Part shown: in pieces, positions 15,503 to 17,341 of the stretch
Numbering within the stretch: the stretch's first letter is position 1
Layout: each line of letters starts with the position of its first letter
Assembly: GCA_964644025.1 (NCBI GenBank)
Contig: CAZXVW010000081.1
Location: 1 to 17,341 of the forward strand
Reading direction: 5' to 3'
Source of the DNA: CAZXVW01 sp964644025
GTDB taxonomy: Bacteria; Acidobacteriota; Terriglobia; Bryobacterales; Bryobacteraceae
DNA: 17,341 nt
Position numbers and translations under genes: made by a program
Notes under the pieces: generated by a model
Databases searched by the model: none
Told to the model about the DNA's origin: nothing
The model's input: the letters and a program-made list of their open reading frames with translations, nothing else

Positions 15503-15529
15503 CGCCCAGCCATACGGCCCGGCTGGGCG
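15503..15529 (+). terminator. GC-rich stem-loop after the TIGR03437 gene
   Basis: A perfect 9-bp stem (CGCCCAGCC 15503-15511 with GGCTGGGCG 15521-15529) and a 9-nt loop start two bases after the TAA. The position fits a transcription terminator, but no U tract follows, so it could act with Rho or simply protect the 3' end. Confidence 0.5.
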
Positions 15530-15612
15530 GGCTCTGGCATGGCGCTGAGGCGAGCCTTGGGGATGGGCGGGAGACCACCCCCACGCACCAGCGCCCGTAG
15601 TCTCCTCAGCCC

Positions 15613-15618
15613 TACAAT
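15613..15618 (+). promoter_or_regulatory. Candidate -10 box (TACAAT) for the rhamnosidase gene
   Basis: TACAAT matches TATAAT at 5 of 6 positions and lies 31 bp before ATG 15650, giving a leader of about 25 nt with GAGG at 15640-15643. No -35 is recognisable at normal spacing. Confidence 0.35.
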
Positions 15619-15649
15619 AAAGGGACAGCGTCACGGATCGAGGCATGCC

Positions 15650-17341
15650 ATGCGGAAACTGATCGGAATTGTACTGGTTGCCGCCTGCGCTCTGCCGGGG
15701 GCGAACCCGGATCTGCTGCGGCGGGCGTGGAAAGCGAAGTGGATCTGGATGGCGGAGGCGGACCCGTTCGGCTATGGCGTCTACCACTTCCGGCGGAGCT
15801 TTGAGCTCGCTTCGAAGCCATCGACGTTCCTGGTTCACGTAACCGCTGACAACCGTTACCAGCTTTTTGTGAACGGCGAGCGCGTGGTCCGGGGGCCGGC
15901 GCGCGGAGACCTGTTTCACTGGCGTTACGAGTCCGTGGATCTGGCCAAGCACCTCCACGCCGGCAAGAACGTGCTGGCGGCGGTGGTGTGGAACGATGGG
16001 CAGTACCGCGCGGTGGCCCAGATCTCTTACCGGACCGGTTTCCTGATGCAGGGTGACACCGACCGGGAGGCGGTGGTGAACACCGGGCCCGGATGGGTGG
16101 GCATCCAGGACAAGGCCTACCAGCCGCTTCCGGTTACGTCTCAGATGGTCGGTGGCTATGTGGCCATCCCGCCAGGTGAGCAGGTGGATGCGAGACGGTA
16201 CCCGTGGGGCTGGGAGCAGCCGGACTATGATGATTCGGCCTGGAAGCCGGTGGCCACGGGGCGGGCGGGAGCGCCGCGCTACACGGTGGATGCGCCGGAC
16301 CGGTGGTTCCTGGTGCCGCGGTCCATCCCGCTGCCCGAGGAAAAGCCGATCCGGATGGCCCGGGTGCGAAAGGCCGAGGGGATCTCGCTTCCGCCCGGGT
16401 TCCCGGCCCGCCCGGCGCCGTTCCGGGTGCCGGCGCGGAACCGGGTGAAGCTGCTCATCGATCAGAATCACCTGACGACGGCCTACCCCGAGCTGGTGGT
16501 GAGCGGAGGCAAGGGGGCCCGGATCTCGCTGCGCTATGCCGAGGCGCTCCGGGTGAAGGGCAAGCGCGAAAAAGGCAACCGGGATGAGATCGAGGGGAAG
16601 GAATTGGTTGGATTCGGGGACGTCTACATTGCCGGCGGCGGCGCGCACCGCGTGTGGTCACCGTTGTATTGGCGCACGTACCGCTACATCGAGCTGAGCA
16701 TCGAGACCGCAACCGAGCCCCTGACGATTGAGGATCTCCGCGGCGTCTACACCGGTTACCCGTTCGTGCGGAAGGCGCATTTCGCGGGCGGTCCGGCGGA
16801 GTTGCAAAAAATTCTCGATGTGGGCTGGCGTACGGCGCGCCTGTGCGCTCATGAGACTTACATGGACTGCCCTTACTACGAACAGCTTCAGTACGTCGGC
16901 GACACGCGCATCCAGGCGCTGGTCTCGCTTTACATGAGCGGCGACGCTCGCTTGATGCGGAACGCCATCGACCAGATCAACGACTCCCGCACCGCCGAGG
17001 GCGCCACCTTCAGCCGCGCGCCGTCGGCCCTGCAGCAGTACATCCCGCCGTTTTCTCTCTGGTGGATCGGGATGGTGCACGACTACTGGCGGTACGTGGA
17101 TGAGCCGGCATTCGTAAAGCGGATGCTGCCGGGCGTGCGCAGCGTCCTATCCTTCTTTGCCGCCCGTCAGAAGGCCAACGGCTCGCTGGGCCGGCTGCCC
17201 TGGTGGAACTACGTGGACTGGGTGCCGCAATGGCGGCGGGGCATCCCTCCCATGGCGGCTGACGGGGCCTCGGCGCCGCTTGACCTGCAGCTTCTGCTGG
17301 CCTACGAATGGGCGGCGGAAATGGAGCGGGAGCTGGGGCTG
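15650..17341 (+). CDS. Alpha-L-rhamnosidase-like glycoside hydrolase (GH78), truncated by the window end
   Basis: The first 564 codons of a secreted enzyme expected to remove terminal alpha-L-rhamnose from glycosides or polysaccharides. Residues 1-18 (MRKLIGIVLVAACALPGA) form a signal peptide. The beta-sandwich part (~25-330) has the family's jelly-roll look (HVTADNRYQLFVNGERV; VYHFRRSFEL), and TYRYIELSIE leads into the (alpha/alpha)6 barrel. The catalytic-site motif is DCPYYEQLQYVGDTR, with D406, E411 and D418 at the same spacing (5 and 7) as D567, E572 and D579 of Bacillus RhaB. The second catalytic glutamate should lie beyond the window. ATG 15650 has GAGG six bases upstream; the ATG at 15645 is out of frame. 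It follows the TIGR03437 gene on the same strand after a likely terminator and its own -10 box. Activity on other deoxysugars cannot be ruled out. Confidence 0.88.
   Translation, partial: MRKLIGIVLVAACALPGANPDLLRRAWKAKWIWMAEADPFGYGVYHFRRSFELASKPSTFLVHVTADNRYQLFVNGERVVRGPARGDLFHWRYESVDLAKHLHAGKNVLAAVVWNDGQYRAVAQISYRTGFLMQGDTDREAVVNTGPGWVGIQDKAYQPLPVTSQMVGGYVAIPPGEQVDARRYPWGWEQPDYDDSAWKPVATGRAGAPRYTVDAPDRWFLVPRSIPLPEEKPIRMARVRKAEGISLPPGFPARPAPFRVPARNRVKLLIDQNHLTTAYPELVVSGGKGARISLRYAEALRVKGKREKGNRDEIEGKELVGFGDVYIAGGGAHRVWSPLYWRTYRYIELSIETATEPLTIEDLRGVYTGYPFVRKAHFAGGPAELQKILDVGWRTARLCAHETYMDCPYYEQLQYVGDTRIQALVSLYMSGDARLMRNAIDQINDSRTAEGATFSRAPSALQQYIPPFSLWWIGMVHDYWRYVDEPAFVKRMLPGVRSVLSFFAARQKANGSLGRLPWWNYVDWVPQWRRGIPPMAADGASAPLDLQLLLAYEWAAEMERELGL

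Noticed and set aside
15497..16648. 383-codon minus-strand frame opposite the rhamnosidase gene
   Set aside because: It is antisense to a gene with a signal peptide and GH78 motifs; its His/Arg/Pro-rich composition is typical of a complement-strand shadow.

Overview
The window is GC-rich bacterial DNA with dense coding. It most likely comes from an acidobacterium of the Bryobacterales/Solibacterales group. The best evidence is a secreted protein carrying the TIGR03437 domain, which is greatly expanded in Solibacter-type genomes. A TonB receptor with an N-terminal carboxypeptidase-regulatory-like domain and a Gram-negative outer-membrane beta-barrel fits the same group. This assignment is inferred from protein families; there is no rRNA or other phylogenetic marker in the window. 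I saw no tRNA, rRNA, CRISPR array, transposase or phage gene.

Layout. From base 1 to 13709 every gene I accept lies on the minus strand; from 13809 to the end every gene is on the plus strand. The switch is a ~100-bp divergent spacer (13710-13808). In transcription order the minus-strand genes are: RNase R (13709-11586), an 846-residue proline-rich protein with an N-terminal zinc-finger-like module (11476-8936), a 551-residue TPR protein (8687-7032), a TonB-dependent receptor (6935-4923), an ECF-type S component (4914-4387), a SAM-dependent methyltransferase (4387-3779), an EcfT/CbiQ-like membrane protein (3779-3228), an EcfA/CbiO-like ATPase (3231-2542), a second 551-residue TPR protein (2332-677), an OsmC-family protein (567-118), and the first codons of another gene cut off by the window start. 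The plus-strand genes are the TIGR03437 protein (13809-15500) and a secreted GH78-type alpha-L-rhamnosidase cut off by the window end (15650-17341).

The functional core is the 6935-2542 block. An outer-membrane receptor is followed after 8 nt by a complete solitary ECF importer (S, T and one ATPase). A methyltransferase sits between S and T and is joined to its neighbours by stop/start overlaps (TGATG, TGATG, then ATGA). This looks like one transcript for capturing a scarce small molecule across both membranes, with an enzyme that may act on the cargo. The substrate cannot be read from the sequence. The two TPR proteins bracketing this block are collinear paralogues of identical length. The GH78 enzyme points to plant or microbial polysaccharide breakdown.

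The strongest candidates for something undescribed are the receptor-ECF-methyltransferase operon with its flanking TPR pair, and the large proline-rich zinc-finger-like protein.
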